NCBI GenBank assembly: GCA_019752375.1 | Contig: JAIEMG010000025.1 | Span: forward strand, 1 to 40,823 | Direction of reading: 5' to 3' | Source: Gemmataceae bacterium | GTDB taxonomy: Bacteria > Planctomycetota > Planctomycetia > Gemmatales > Gemmataceae | Length of the DNA stretch: 40,823 nucleotides | Shown here: positions 24,534 to 33,246 of the stretch, piece by piece | How the letters are laid out: each line of letters opens with the position of its first letter | Position numbering within the stretch: position 1 is the stretch's first letter | Program-made: the position numbers and the translations under genes | Notes under the pieces: model-generated | Told to the model about the DNA's origin: nothing | Databases searched by the model: none | What the model saw: the letters and a program-made list of their open reading frames with translations, nothing else

Positions 24534-26414
24534 TCACTGCCCTGCGGACGGCAGCACCGCCAACAACACTTTGCCGTTGGCATGCAGTTCACCACGCGGT
24601 GCAAGGTCGGAGAACACTTCAATGCCGATGGCCCCCGGATCGCGGTCGTAGAAGAGGACTTTGATGGGATAGATGCCCGCATCCGCGAATGAGGCCCAGC
24701 CGACGTTCTCCGGAGCGTCGGGACTGTTCATGGCGCCAAATCCCGGCCGGCTATGGACGACGACGTTGCCGATGGAAACCTCCGCCTGGTCGTCGCAAGG
24801 CGCCATGATCTTGCAGGCTCCTGCGGCGCCGACCCGGATGTAGCCGGTGAAGACATAGATCGTGCGGCTGCCGATCGCCGTGTCGAAACGCTGGGGCGGC
24901 GGCGGCCCCGTTCCCTTGCGTCGGGCGAACTCCTTGTCACCGAGCAGGAACTGACCGAGCGTCGTCTCGTAGGGCTTGACGGTGCCGGTCGGGCCGGGTG
25001 GGAAATCGATGGCGCGCAGGTTCAGATCGTACGCCACGTCCGGCTTGTGCGTGGCGATCCAGTCCTTGGCGATCTTCAGCGAATCGATGCCCTGCGCGTC
25101 CTTGGGATAGAAGTCGTAGAACTCGACGCGCAGGCCGTGGACCTGTTGCGGCCCGACGCGCGATTCCAACGGCACCGGCACGCCCCTTGGATCGAACACG
25201 GGCAATGGCTTCGTGTCTTGCGCGACCGGCGCCGATGGCGTTCGTTGGCTACTGCCGGGTCGAAGGATCGCGAAGAGCACCACACTCAGCGTGAGCAATA
25301 CTACAGCTGCGGCAATCCAGAGCTTCCGTATTGGGATCGGTCGCCGACGTCCTACAATCGGTGCTGGCGCCTCGCCGGCCGCGGTGCCAGGCCAGCGTCG
25401 AGATGCCAACGCCGCAGCCAACTCCCCAGGCGTCTGGTACCGGCCTTCGGGAGCCTTGGTCATCAGCTTGCGGACTACTTCGGCGACGCCTGCGGGCACG
25501 TCCGGGCGCAACGACTCGACGGGCGGCGGATCTTCGAACTGGTGCTTGTAGATCTTGGTCGCCGCGGGATCGCCGGCATAGGGGGCGCGGCCGGTCAACA
25601 GGTGATAGAAGGTGCAACCCAGGCTGTAGAGGTCGGCGCGAATATCGACTCCATGCGAGTTGCGGCCTTGTTCCGGCGACAGGTAGTCGAGCGTGCCCAT
25701 GACCGTGCCGGTCTCGGTCAGCGAACTGCTGTCCGTGCCGTCATTGCCGGCATTGGTGAGACGCGCCAGGCCCAGATCGAGGATCTTGACCACTCCTGCA
25801 TCTCGGCTGACGAGAAGATTGGACGGCTTGATGTCGCGATGGACCAATCCCTTCTCGTGCGCATGCTGTAGCCCCAGCGCGGCCTGGCGGATGTAGTCGC
25901 AAGCCTGCTCGACCGACAGCGGACCGCGCTCCTTGACGAGCTTGCCCAGGTCGGCGCCTTCGACATACTCCATGACGAGGATCTGGGTGTCCGCCACCTG
26001 GTCGGCGTCGAAGGCATGGACGACGTTGGGATGCGAGAGCTGTGCCGCGGCCTGCACCTCGCGGCGGAAGCGACGCACCGCATCGGGGTGGGTCAGCCGC
26101 TCCTTGCGGATCAATTTGACGGCCACGATCCGGTGCATCTTCGCATGCCGTGCCCTGAACACCTCTCCCATACCGCCTTCGCCCAGTCGCTCGAGCAGGA
26201 CGTACGGTCCCAACACCAGGCTTGCTGCCCGATCTTGAAGGAGCTGATTGACTTGAAAGGCGCTGAGCCAGCCGCGCCGCAGCAGTTCTTTGGCAAGGGA
26301 TTTGGAATCGGGGAAGCGCGCGGATAAATCGCCCAGCTCGTCGCGTTGGGACGGCTCCAGCAGCGGAGTGAGACGCAACGCATCGACCAGCTCGGCGGCA
26401 GACGTTAGCGCCAC
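24534..26414 (-). CDS. membrane Ser/Thr protein kinase with PA14-like extracellular region
   Basis: A 626-residue protein from a GTG with GAGG upstream; the much longer frame to 26834 runs through a repeat. Residues 1-65 form a helical leader common on planctomycete kinases. The kinase domain follows: GEGGMGEVF (78-86), Lys100, HRDIKPSN (192-199), DLG 213-215 and SPEQGRN. A single membrane helix lies at about 364-384. The outside part contains LRVEFYDFYPKDAQ…IGVEVFSD-type segments typical of PA14/GLEYA-like sugar-binding domains (GYIRVGAAGACKI…). Likely a PknB-type receptor kinase sensing an outside ligand. It converges with the TPR-PaaK gene. Confidence 0.85.
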   Translation of the reverse strand: MALTSAAELVDALRLTPLLEPSQRDELGDLSARFPDSKSLAKELLRRGWLSAFQVNQLLQDRAASLVLGPYVLLERLGEGGMGEVFRARHAKMHRIVAVKLIRKERLTHPDAVRRFRREVQAAAQLSHPNVVHAFDADQVADTQILVMEYVEGADLGKLVKERGPLSVEQACDYIRQAALGLQHAHEKGLVHRDIKPSNLLVSRDAGVVKILDLGLARLTNAGNDGTDSSSLTETGTVMGTLDYLSPEQGRNSHGVDIRADLYSLGCTFYHLLTGRAPYAGDPAATKIYKHQFEDPPPVESLRPDVPAGVAEVVRKLMTKAPEGRYQTPGELAAALASRRWPGTAAGEAPAPIVGRRRPIPIRKLWIAAAVVLLTLSVVLFAILRPGSSQRTPSAPVAQDTKPLPVFDPRGVPVPLESRVGPQQVHGLRVEFYDFYPKDAQGIDSLKIAKDWIATHKPDVAYDLNLRAIDFPPGPTGTVKPYETTLGQFLLGDKEFARRKGTGPPPPQRFDTAIGSRTIYVFTGYIRVGAAGACKIMAPCDDQAEVSIGNVVVHSRPGFGAMNSPDAPENVGWASFADAGIYPIKVLFYDRDPGAIGIEVFSDLAPRGELHANGKVLLAVLPSAGQ

Positions 26415-26487
26415 GCAGCACCTCAAACCGGCGACCAGGACCGTTGAGGTGATCGTATTCGCTCCGGCGCGGCGACGCAACCGTCCG

Positions 26488-26745
26488 GGTGGTCGAGGGT
26501 GCAAACCCGTTTCTGCGCGACCTGCTTGGTCGAAGCCTTCGCCCTCGTGACCGGGCTCTGCCCGGTCACGCACTGCCGGCGAGGCTCTGCCTCGCGGCAG
26601 TGAACGGTCCGCCCTCTGCCGGTCCAGCCGGGGACGGGCTCGCGAGGCAGAGCCTCGCCGGCAGTGCGTGACCGGGCAGAGCCCGGTCACGAGGGAAACG
26701 ACCGCGCCGATGGGCGCAGAAACGGGTTTGCACCCGGTGGTCGAG
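26488..26745. mobile_element. nested inverted-repeat element flanked by 10-bp direct repeats
   Basis: The outer 22-base arms (GGGTGCAAACCCGTTTCTGC…, 26497-26518, and complement 26714-26735) enclose a second pair of arms (CGTGACCGGGCTCTGCCCGG… and GCACTGCCGGCGAGGCTCTG…). GGTGGTCGAG stands on both sides (26488-26497; 26736-26745) like a target duplication. Non-coding. Confidence 0.7.
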
Positions 26746-27036
26746 TTAGGATTGCGGAAATAACGGCGAGGCGGTAACCTGAGCCCTCTTGCTGTATTGA
26801 CGAAGACGATTGCGCGCCAGGCCAGGGAAGGCAAATGAGCGATTCAGCACGCAAGGTTCGCACTGCGATCGACCATTTCACTGGTTTCAGCCTTCCTATC
26901 TCCGAATGCGCGGCCCGGAAGTGCCACTCCCTCCGAACGATCCACCAAGATGAGCGTTGCGTTCCTCCCGACCGCGTTCCGCCAGTGCACACGCGTTCCG
27001 ATGCTGTCCGTGTGAACAGGCCATCGAGGGTAGACA
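26746..27036. other. upstream region of the radical SAM gene
   Basis: About 290 bases with no supported gene; small frames here lack natural composition. It should hold the promoters of the kinase (with the repeat in between) and of the radical SAM gene, but no clear boxes stand out. Confidence 0.4.
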
Positions 27037-28917
27037 ATGTCAAGCGCCGTGCCGGCCCGCGAAAAGTTCTACGTTGAGATCGTCAAACCATCCCACTACG
27101 ACGACGACGGCTATGTGATTCAGTGGCTGCGGGCCTTCATTCCCTCCAATTCGCTGGCCTGCCTGTACTCGCTGGCCCATGCGGCGGGCGAGCGGCGGGC
27201 GCTGGGGGAACACGTCGACGTCATCGTGAACGCGTGCGACGAATCGAACACGGTGATCCCCGTGCGCAACATGATCCGGCGCATGAAAGCGTCCGGCGCG
27301 CGCGGCCTGGTGTTGCTGGCGGGCGTGCAATCGAACCAGATGCCGCGCGCCGCCGACCTGGCGCGGGAGTTCCGCGCGGCCGGGATTCCCGCGGTCATTG
27401 GCGGTTTCCACGTCAGCGGCTGCCTGGCGATGCTCCCCGACATGCCCGCCGACCTGCGCGCCCTCCAGGACGACGGCATCGTCCTCTTCGCCGGCGAGGC
27501 CGAGGGACGGATGGAGCAACTCCTGATCGATGCCTACCGTGGTGAACTGAAGCCGGTCTATAACTTCATCAAGGACCTGCCCGACCTGCGCGGCCAGGAG
27601 ATGCCGTTCCTGCCGCCCACGGCCGTGCGCCTCTCGCTGTCGACGGTCACCTTCGATGCCGGCCGCGGTTGTCCGTTTCAGTGCAGCTTCTGCACGATCA
27701 TCAACGTCCAGGGTCGCAAGTCGCGCTATCGCGATGCCGATGATGTCGAGCGCCTGGTGCGGACCAATCTCGCCCAGGGCATCACGCGGTTTTTCATCAC
27801 CGACGACGATCTGGTGCGGAACCGGAACTGGGAACCGATTTTCGACCGCCTCATCGCCCTGCGCGAGCAGGAGGGCTGGATCCATTTGAAGCTGATGATC
27901 CAGGTGGACACCCAGTGCCACAAGGTTCCCCGGTTCATCGAGAAAGCGGTGCGCGCCGGCTGTACGCGCGTGTTCATCGGCATGGAGAGCGTCAATCCCG
28001 AGAACCTGGCGTCGTCGCGGAAGCACCAGAACCACGTGGACGAATATCGCATCATGCTGCAGGCCTGGCGGTCGCGCCAGGTGCTGACGCAGGCCGGCTA
28101 CATCATTGGTTTTCCCGCGGACACGCCCGAATCGGTCGAACGCGACATCCGCATCATTCAGCGCGAGCTGCCCGTCGACATCCTCGAGTTCTTCATGATG
28201 ACGCCGCTGCCTGGCTCCGCCGATCACCGGGACCTCTATCTCAAGGGCGCCTGGCTGGAACCGGACTTGAACCGCTACGACAGCGAGCATGCCGCCTCCA
28301 AGCATCCGCGCATGAGTGGGGAGGAATGGCAGGCCACTTACGAGCGCGCCTGGGACCTATACTACAGTCCGGAGCACGTGGAGACGCTCATGCGCCGCGC
28401 CATGGCCGGCGGCACCCGCATGAATCGGTTGACGGGCGCGATCTTCACCTTTTACGGGAGTCGCCGCTTCGAGAAAGTCCATCCGCTTCAGTCCGGCGCG
28501 TTCCGCCTCAAGGTCCGCCGGAACCGCCGCCCCGGAATGCCGAGGGAAAATGTTTTCCTTTTCTACGCCAAGCGCCTCCGGGAGTACCTGATCACGTATA
28601 TCACTGGCGGACTCTACTACCTGTGGTTGAACCGGCTGCGGAAGCGCATCGAACGCGACCCAAACGCATCGACCTATACCGATGCGTCGTTGGCCGTCCC
28701 GGCGGGCCATACGGTCGGCGGCGGCCGCCGCGCGGTGCACATGCCGGACCTCGCTCCGAACGAGACCCGCGACGCCGACTGGTATCGAAACTTCAAGAAG
28801 AGCCGCGCGCGGCAAAATGAGGAGGCACTGGCGCTCTTGAACCGCAAGGCCCGAAACGAAAAGACCCCGCAGGCGACCCAGCTGCAGGTGATCGACGCGC
28901 CAGCCTCCAGTTTCTAA
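27037..28917 (+). CDS. B12-binding-type radical SAM protein
   Basis: A 626-residue protein. The N-terminal ~190 residues look like a Rossmann cobalamin-binding domain (VIVNACDESNTVIPVRNMIR, GLVLLAGVQSNQMPRAADLA, AVIGGFHVSGC) without an obvious DxHxxG. The radical SAM core follows with GRGCPFQCSFC (Cys212, Cys216, Cys219) and strands carrying FFITDDDL, FIGMESVNPENL and GYIIGFPADTPESV. The C-terminal ~150 residues are basic and unassigned. Substrate unknown; related proteins act in methylations, lipid or hopanoid modification. It stands alone with a long leader upstream; no ribosome-binding site of note. Confidence 0.85.
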   Translation: MSSAVPAREKFYVEIVKPSHYDDDGYVIQWLRAFIPSNSLACLYSLAHAAGERRALGEHVDVIVNACDESNTVIPVRNMIRRMKASGARGLVLLAGVQSNQMPRAADLAREFRAAGIPAVIGGFHVSGCLAMLPDMPADLRALQDDGIVLFAGEAEGRMEQLLIDAYRGELKPVYNFIKDLPDLRGQEMPFLPPTAVRLSLSTVTFDAGRGCPFQCSFCTIINVQGRKSRYRDADDVERLVRTNLAQGITRFFITDDDLVRNRNWEPIFDRLIALREQEGWIHLKLMIQVDTQCHKVPRFIEKAVRAGCTRVFIGMESVNPENLASSRKHQNHVDEYRIMLQAWRSRQVLTQAGYIIGFPADTPESVERDIRIIQRELPVDILEFFMMTPLPGSADHRDLYLKGAWLEPDLNRYDSEHAASKHPRMSGEEWQATYERAWDLYYSPEHVETLMRRAMAGGTRMNRLTGAIFTFYGSRRFEKVHPLQSGAFRLKVRRNRRPGMPRENVFLFYAKRLREYLITYITGGLYYLWLNRLRKRIERDPNASTYTDASLAVPAGHTVGGGRRAVHMPDLAPNETRDADWYRNFKKSRARQNEEALALLNRKARNEKTPQATQLQVIDAPASSF

Positions 28918-29353
28918 ATGGCCATGCAGGTACCTGGCGCGGCGCGCTCCAGATGGTTGCCGGCCCACCTCTTTCAGCGCGGCATCCCACGTTTGGACCA
29001 GGGGACAGCCTTCGAAAGGCTGCCCACGCAGGTTCGCGTGCGGGTGAAATCACAAACCGCTTGATTCCATATTCCCCCTGCCTTACCCTGATCCGGGCAC
29101 CGGAAGCGACTTCCAAAACCCTTGGCAAAACGAATAGCGTTCTGCTCTGTAGAAAACCACGCTTTGAGCACCTTACGGTTGCGGCCGGCACAGCCGGCCC
29201 GACAAAAACTTAGGCCTGTATGGCCGGCGGTGCCGGCCACAACCTCCGCGAAGTTGGGGTTTTCTACAGAGCGATAGCGTTCTCGTTCAGCAGGGACGCA
29301 AGCCAATAGTCTAACAGAACTTGAAACCTCTTGAGTCGTCCAAGGCATCTCCA
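28918..29353. other. intergenic stretch with repeat element
   Basis: 436 bases without a supported gene, holding the second copy of the CTCTGTAGAAAACC element and otherwise nothing I can identify. Confidence 0.6.
29134..29283. mobile_element. 130-bp MITE-like element (copy 2) with 10-bp direct repeats
   Basis: GCTCTGTAGAAAACCACGC at 29144 faces TTGGGGTTTTCTACAGAGC ending at 29272. ATAGCGTTCT occurs on both sides (29134-29143 and 29274-29283), a clean target duplication. Inside are GCCGGC-rich palindromes as in copy 1 at 9944-10075. Non-coding. Confidence 0.8.
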
Positions 29354-29438
29354 GGCCGCGTGGTGGAATGGTATACACAAGGGACTTAAAATCCCTCGCC
29401 CCGTACGGGGCTTGCGGGTTCGAATCCCGCCGCGGCTA
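29354..29438 (+). tRNA. tRNA-Leu(TAA)
   Basis: Acceptor GGCCGCG/CGCGGCT with a G-U first pair, D arm with TGG..GGTATACAC, anticodon stem GGGA-CTTAAAA-TCCC with anticodon TAA, a long class II variable arm (CGCCCC-GTAC-GGGGC) and a perfect T arm (GCGGG-TTCGAAT-CCCGC). Discriminator A73. CCA is not encoded. Confidence 0.93.
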
Positions 29439-29601
29439 ATGACTTAGGGCGATAGAGCAGGGTCAGCCTTCCGGCAACCACACTGGTAATTCAGCTCCAC
29501 GCAGCGGGATAGCCCACGAACAGTTCGTCGGGGGCTTCATCGTTTGGACAGGGTGGACTATCCTCTGGGCGCTTTGAAAATCGTCAGGGGGGGACAAGGC
29601 G

Positions 29602-30051
29602 ATGGGAATCGGCACGATTGCACTGGTGGCGTTCACGCTTGTGGGTGCTCCTTCCGAGTCTGGTGCGGACAACGATCCGCCGTTTCCGCTTCCCCTCTAC
29701 CATGACAAACCGGTCATTAGCCCCCGTTATGAGTTTCGCCTCCTGCCAACCGCCGGGTATGGCCCGTTCTACACGTTCCCGTTGGTAGAGTGCGAGACCT
29801 GGCGCCTGGACTGGTTCCTCGATGCGGTGACGCCTCATCCGCTTCATCGGTCGACGCGACAGTGCGCCGGCCTGAGCAGTGAATGGTATCTCGGTCGCGG
29901 AATTTCGGTCAGTCTCAATGCAGAGGCGAAACTTTTCGGCCTCCGTGCGCCAGTCAAACTGCACTGGTATCCCCTGGAGGGCAGTTCCGTCATCCTCGGG
30001 TGGGACCTGCTTAACGGGCAGCCATTCCTTGACGTGCGCCACTCCTTGTGA
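29602..30051 (+). CDS. exported hypothetical protein
   Basis: A 149-residue protein with an N-terminal hydrophobic segment (MGIGTIALVAFTLVGAPSES) that may act as a signal peptide without much positive charge. The rest is rich in aromatic residues and strands (YEFRLLPTAGYGPFYTFPLV, SLNAEAKLFGLRAPVKLHWY). No known domain. It is followed by a good rho-independent terminator, which supports it as a single transcription unit downstream of the tRNA. Confidence 0.55.
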   Translation: MGIGTIALVAFTLVGAPSESGADNDPPFPLPLYHDKPVISPRYEFRLLPTAGYGPFYTFPLVECETWRLDWFLDAVTPHPLHRSTRQCAGLSSEWYLGRGISVSLNAEAKLFGLRAPVKLHWYPLEGSSVILGWDLLNGQPFLDVRHSL

Positions 30052-30081
30052 GCATCACCAAACGTCGGAAAAGCACGCTGT

Positions 30082-30116
30082 CCACGAGCCGTAACTCGTG
30101 GGCTTGATTGTTTTTT
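30082..30116 (+). terminator. rho-independent terminator
   Basis: Stem CCACGAG / CTCGTGG with loop CCGTAA, followed a few bases later by a run of six T. It ends the gene at 29602-30051. Confidence 0.6.
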
Positions 30117-30252
30117 GGTTGTTGCGTATGGGTTCGCCGTCCGGTAGAGTCCCAAAAGGCCTTGGCAAATGGGAGAATCGTCGCGCAAGTTCGCGGCTCG
30201 ACCGCGTTCCTATGCCAAAGCTTGAAAGAACTCGCGGAAAAACTCCTAACCG

Positions 30253-30282
30253 TTGACAACTTATCCGATTACGGATCAAAAG
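30253..30282 (+). promoter_or_regulatory. possible promoter
   Basis: TTGACA at 30253-30258, with an A-rich TCAAAA after a 17-base spacer, just ahead of the exported protein gene at 30291. The -10 match is weak. Confidence 0.3.
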
Positions 30283-30290
30283 GTTACGTC

Positions 30291-30701
30291 ATGACCCGCC
30301 TCTTCCACCATTGCCGCACGGCCAGCCTGATGCTGCTGGCGCTGGTTCTGTGCGGTGCCTTGCCGAACGCGGCACAGGCAGCGTGGGTGGGCTACCAGAA
30401 CAATGCCGGTTTCGTGGTGGTGGTGCAGGGCTCCAGTCAGGGACCGAACAACCAGGTTCGCCGCGGACCTCCGCACCAGATCAACCCGAAGGAAGCAGCC
30501 TGGGACCAGGTGCAGTCCGGGCCCAAGACGATCACCATTTTCGATCCGCGCCAGCCGAATCGCGTTTTCTGGCAAGGCCAGATCAACGTCGGCGACAAGG
30601 ACATGTTCTTCATCATCACGCCTGACGGCGTCAATCCGGACAAGTCGCCGCGCGTCAAGATTGTGCCGGCCGCTCCGCCAGCGATGATGCCGCGCCGCTA
30701 G
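30291..30701 (+). CDS. small exported hypothetical protein
   Basis: A 136-residue protein with a textbook signal peptide: MTRLFHHCR, a hydrophobic core (LMLLALVLCGAL) and a cleavage region ending AQA. The mature part (WVGYQNNAGFVVVVQGSSQG … VNVGDKDMFFIITPDG-type strands) appears to be a small beta domain ending in a proline-rich tail. The ATG is chosen at the signal peptide; upstream codons in the same frame are not protein-like. A terminator hairpin follows. Function unknown. Confidence 0.7.
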   Translation: MTRLFHHCRTASLMLLALVLCGALPNAAQAAWVGYQNNAGFVVVVQGSSQGPNNQVRRGPPHQINPKEAAWDQVQSGPKTITIFDPRQPNRVFWQGQINVGDKDMFFIITPDGVNPDKSPRVKIVPAAPPAMMPRR

Positions 30702-30719
30702 TTCGCGCCGCAAAACACC

Positions 30720-30770
30720 AGCCCGAGGCGTCGCAGAGCCGCAGTGCTCCGTGACTCCTCGGGCTGTTTG
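30720..30770 (+). terminator. terminator-like hairpin
   Basis: AGCCCGAGG (30720-30728) pairs with CCTCGGGCT (30757-30765) around a 28-base loop that itself has GC-rich pairing, followed by GTTTG. It lies between the exported protein and the MFS gene. Confidence 0.5.
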
Positions 30771-30830
30771 CGATGGGATTGTGCATTTTTGTGTTGACCC
30801 TGACGCTCCTGGCGCGGACAACCGACGCTC

Positions 30831-32261
30831 ATGAACCAAGATATTGCCGCTCCCCCGGCAGTCGAAGCACCGACCCGCGTGCGCTACGGTGTGCTCGGCT
30901 TCGCGTGCTCGCTGTCGATGATCACGTATCTCGATCGCGTTTGCTTCGGACAAGCCGTCACGCCGATCATGGCCGCGCTGGAACTCAACAGCGAAGCGGA
31001 CATCTCGCTGGCGTTCACGGCGTTCGCATTCTCTTATGCGATCTTTGAGATTCCCACCGGCTGGCTGGGTGACGTATTCGGCCCGCGCAAGACGATGATC
31101 CGTATTGTGCTGTGGTGGTCGTTCTTCACGGTGCTGACGGGTCTGGTTGGGAAGAGTATTGGGCCCATCTTCCTCGGTACCGGGGCGTTGATCACGATCC
31201 GGTTCCTGTTCGGCATCGGTGAGGCCGGCGCCTATCCAAATATCACGCGTGCTTTGCACAACTGGCTGCCTTTTGGGGAGCGTGGCTTCGGACAGGGTGC
31301 CGTCTGGTTCGCCGGCCGGCTGATGGGCGGACTGACACCCGTGGTCTGGTGGGTTGTCGTCCTGCACTGGGGCATGGACTGGCGGGAAGCGTTCTACTTC
31401 TTCGGCGCGCTGGGCATCGCGTGGTGCATCGTCTTCGCGTTGTGGTTTCGCAACCGTCCCGAGGAAAAGTCCACCGTGAACGACGCCGAACTGCGGCTGA
31501 TCACGGCAGGACGCAGCGACCACGAGGCGGGCCATGCGCACGTCCCGTGGCTGAAACTGCTGCGAAGCACCAACTTGTGGATGCTGTGCCTGATGTACTT
31601 CTGCGCTGCCTATGGCTGGTACTTCAACATCACCTACCTGCCGCGCTTCATGGAACAGCAATTCCAGATGGACGTGAAGGACGTCGTCGGTCGGGTGCTC
31701 ATGGGCGGCCCCCTCTGGCTGGGTGCTGTCGGCTGCCTGGCCGGCGGGCTGATGACCGACTGGTTCATCCGTCGCACCGGCAACCGGAAGTGGGGCCGCA
31801 GGCTGTTCGGCATCGTCGGCCACAGTGTCTGTGCGGTGTGTTACTTCCTGGCCATCTTCACCACGGACAGCATTTGGCTGTTCTTCGTCGCCATCTCGCT
31901 GGCCGCGTTCTGGAATGATCTGACGATGGGTTCGGCATGGTCGGTGTGCCAGGACATTGGCCGCAACTACGCCGCGATCGTCGCGGGCGCAATGAACACG
32001 ATCGGCAACCTGGGCGGCGCGATGGCGGGCTGGCTGACGGGCCGCATCCTCAACGCCTCGCTCGCTGCTCACGCCGCTTCCGAAGGCCTCGCCCCCGACC
32101 AACTCGATGCCGCCCAGAAGCGCATCGGCCTGCTGCCGGGCTATGAGGCCAGCTTCATCAGCTTTGCGGTAGTTTACGTGATCGCGGCCCTGTTGTGGCT
32201 GCGCATCGACGCGACCAAACCGGTGGTGCCGGATGAAGACAAGGGCGCGGTGGCGGCATAG
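30831..32261 (+). CDS. MFS transporter, anion:cation symporter type
   Basis: A 476-residue protein with about twelve hydrophobic helices. The first loop carries ITYLDRVCFGQA and the conserved GWLGDVFGPRKT (the D-R-G-R/K motif of MFS). RFLFGIGEAGAYPNITRALHN is characteristic of the ACS family that takes up hexuronates, glucarate or similar organic anions with protons. The cytoplasmic middle loop (RNRPEEKSTVNDAELRLI) also fits. Substrate not predictable. A single gene with a hairpin upstream. Confidence 0.88.
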   Translation: MNQDIAAPPAVEAPTRVRYGVLGFACSLSMITYLDRVCFGQAVTPIMAALELNSEADISLAFTAFAFSYAIFEIPTGWLGDVFGPRKTMIRIVLWWSFFTVLTGLVGKSIGPIFLGTGALITIRFLFGIGEAGAYPNITRALHNWLPFGERGFGQGAVWFAGRLMGGLTPVVWWVVVLHWGMDWREAFYFFGALGIAWCIVFALWFRNRPEEKSTVNDAELRLITAGRSDHEAGHAHVPWLKLLRSTNLWMLCLMYFCAAYGWYFNITYLPRFMEQQFQMDVKDVVGRVLMGGPLWLGAVGCLAGGLMTDWFIRRTGNRKWGRRLFGIVGHSVCAVCYFLAIFTTDSIWLFFVAISLAAFWNDLTMGSAWSVCQDIGRNYAAIVAGAMNTIGNLGGAMAGWLTGRILNASLAAHAASEGLAPDQLDAAQKRIGLLPGYEASFISFAVVYVIAALLWLRIDATKPVVPDEDKGAVAA

Positions 32262-32268
32262 TCCGGAC

Positions 32269-32680
32269 TCAGTCCGAGGGTCGGAAGAGCCCTTGTGCCA
32301 TCAGCAATGTTCGCAGAGCGATCTGCTCGGCATGGTTCATCCGCAGAACATTGATCGTGGCACGGCCGACGGCAGCCCCAAGAGGACAGGCCCCGCCCAA
32401 CGAAAATGCCGATGCCACTTATTGCGGCGTGGATTGAAGAGGCGAGCCACTTTTCTCGTTCGCGCATCTAGTCCAGCGATGTTGGACCCCTTGAGGTTGT
32501 GCAGCAGTAGCAAGCGAGCGCGAGGTTCGCGGCAACCGTCTCCCCTTCGTGCTTTATGGCAACGATGGGATCGACCTCGAAGGCGAGTGTGCTGAGCCGC
32601 TCTGGCACCAAGCAGTATTCACACGCGGCATGCGCGCGAAGCCAAACCCGTTGGCGGAGATCTTGATCCATCGGCGGCAT
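32269..32680 (-). pseudogene. HNH endonuclease, decayed by two frameshifts
   Basis: Reading: MPPMDQDLRQRVWLRAHAAC, EYCLVPERLS, FEVDPIVAIKHEGETVAANL, ALACYCC, which is the start of a small HNH nuclease. The catalytic His expected after Asp (FEVDHI) is Pro. After CYCC the sense moves to a second frame (LHNLKGSNIAGLDARTRKVA…FNPRRNKWHRHFRW) and then to a third (GAAVGRATINVLRMNHAEQI…MAQGLF) ending at 32269. Two frame changes plus the active-site change show real decay. Its neighbour at 32685 is the usual small partner gene. Similar HNH pairs are frequent in planctomycetes and cyanobacteria. Confidence 0.75.
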
Positions 32681-32684
32681 TTGC

Positions 32685-32972
32685 TCAGGAGGCTGACTTG
32701 CTTCGTCGCAACGACTGGCGTGCCTTGGCATGAAGCATATCGAACAGGTGACCCACCTTTCGGTAGTCTTCCATCTCCTGTTGCTCTGCCGTCGTGAGCA
32801 CCCCGTCTTGATTCTTCAACAAAAGTTCGCGCATGCGTTGGAGATTGCACTCGTCGAACTTCAGTTCGAGAATCGAGTGTGCGGCTTCTGGCGACAGAGT
32901 GCCATCCAGAGGGCGTACGATCCGGCTGATAACCGACGAAGGGGGTTCTTTGGTTGAGCGCTTGGCTGCCAT
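32685..32972 (-). CDS. small partner protein of the HNH gene
   Basis: A 95-residue protein starting MAAKRSTKEPPSSVISRIVR with a mostly helical body (ILELKFDECNLQRMRELLLK, LTTAEQQEMEDYRKVGHLFD). GAGAGG lies about eight bases before the ATG. Such proteins commonly precede HNH-type genes in the same operon; whether it acts as an antitoxin, a DNA-binding partner or otherwise is not known to me. Here it is intact although its neighbour is decayed. Confidence 0.6.
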   Translation of the reverse strand: MAAKRSTKEPPSSVISRIVRPLDGTLSPEAAHSILELKFDECNLQRMRELLLKNQDGVLTTAEQQEMEDYRKVGHLFDMLHAKARQSLRRSKSAS

Positions 32973-33038
32973 GGAAATGTCCTCTCGATCAACACGGAGA
33001 GTAGGGGCCGCGTAACAATAAGTTGAACAATTGCACGG

Positions 33039-33092
33039 AGGACGGATTTCCAATCCGTCCCTAGAAAACCGGACGGATTGGAAATCCGTCCT
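33039..33092. repeat. REP-like palindrome (GGACGGATTTCCAATCCGTCC family)
   Basis: Two facing copies of GGACGGATTTCCAATCCGTCC form a cruciform-prone unit. A second one is at 38353-38447. Confidence 0.75.
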
Positions 33093-33246
33093 ACAGAAGT
33101 TGCACAAGTGATTCTTGCGCGGATCCTATACCACACGCGGCGCAGGGCTTCTCGGCAATACCAAGCCTCCTTCGCTCTGGCCTTTCCCCTCGAACTCGTT
33201 ACGATAACGATGTTCAGACAGGTTTCACGGAACGAGGGTTCCATTC

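Noticed and set aside
30276..32102. 608-codon minus-strand frame opposite the MFS gene
   Set aside because: The plus strand has a complete transporter with conserved motifs and a signal-peptide protein; the minus frame is a high-GC shadow rich in Arg, His and Gln.
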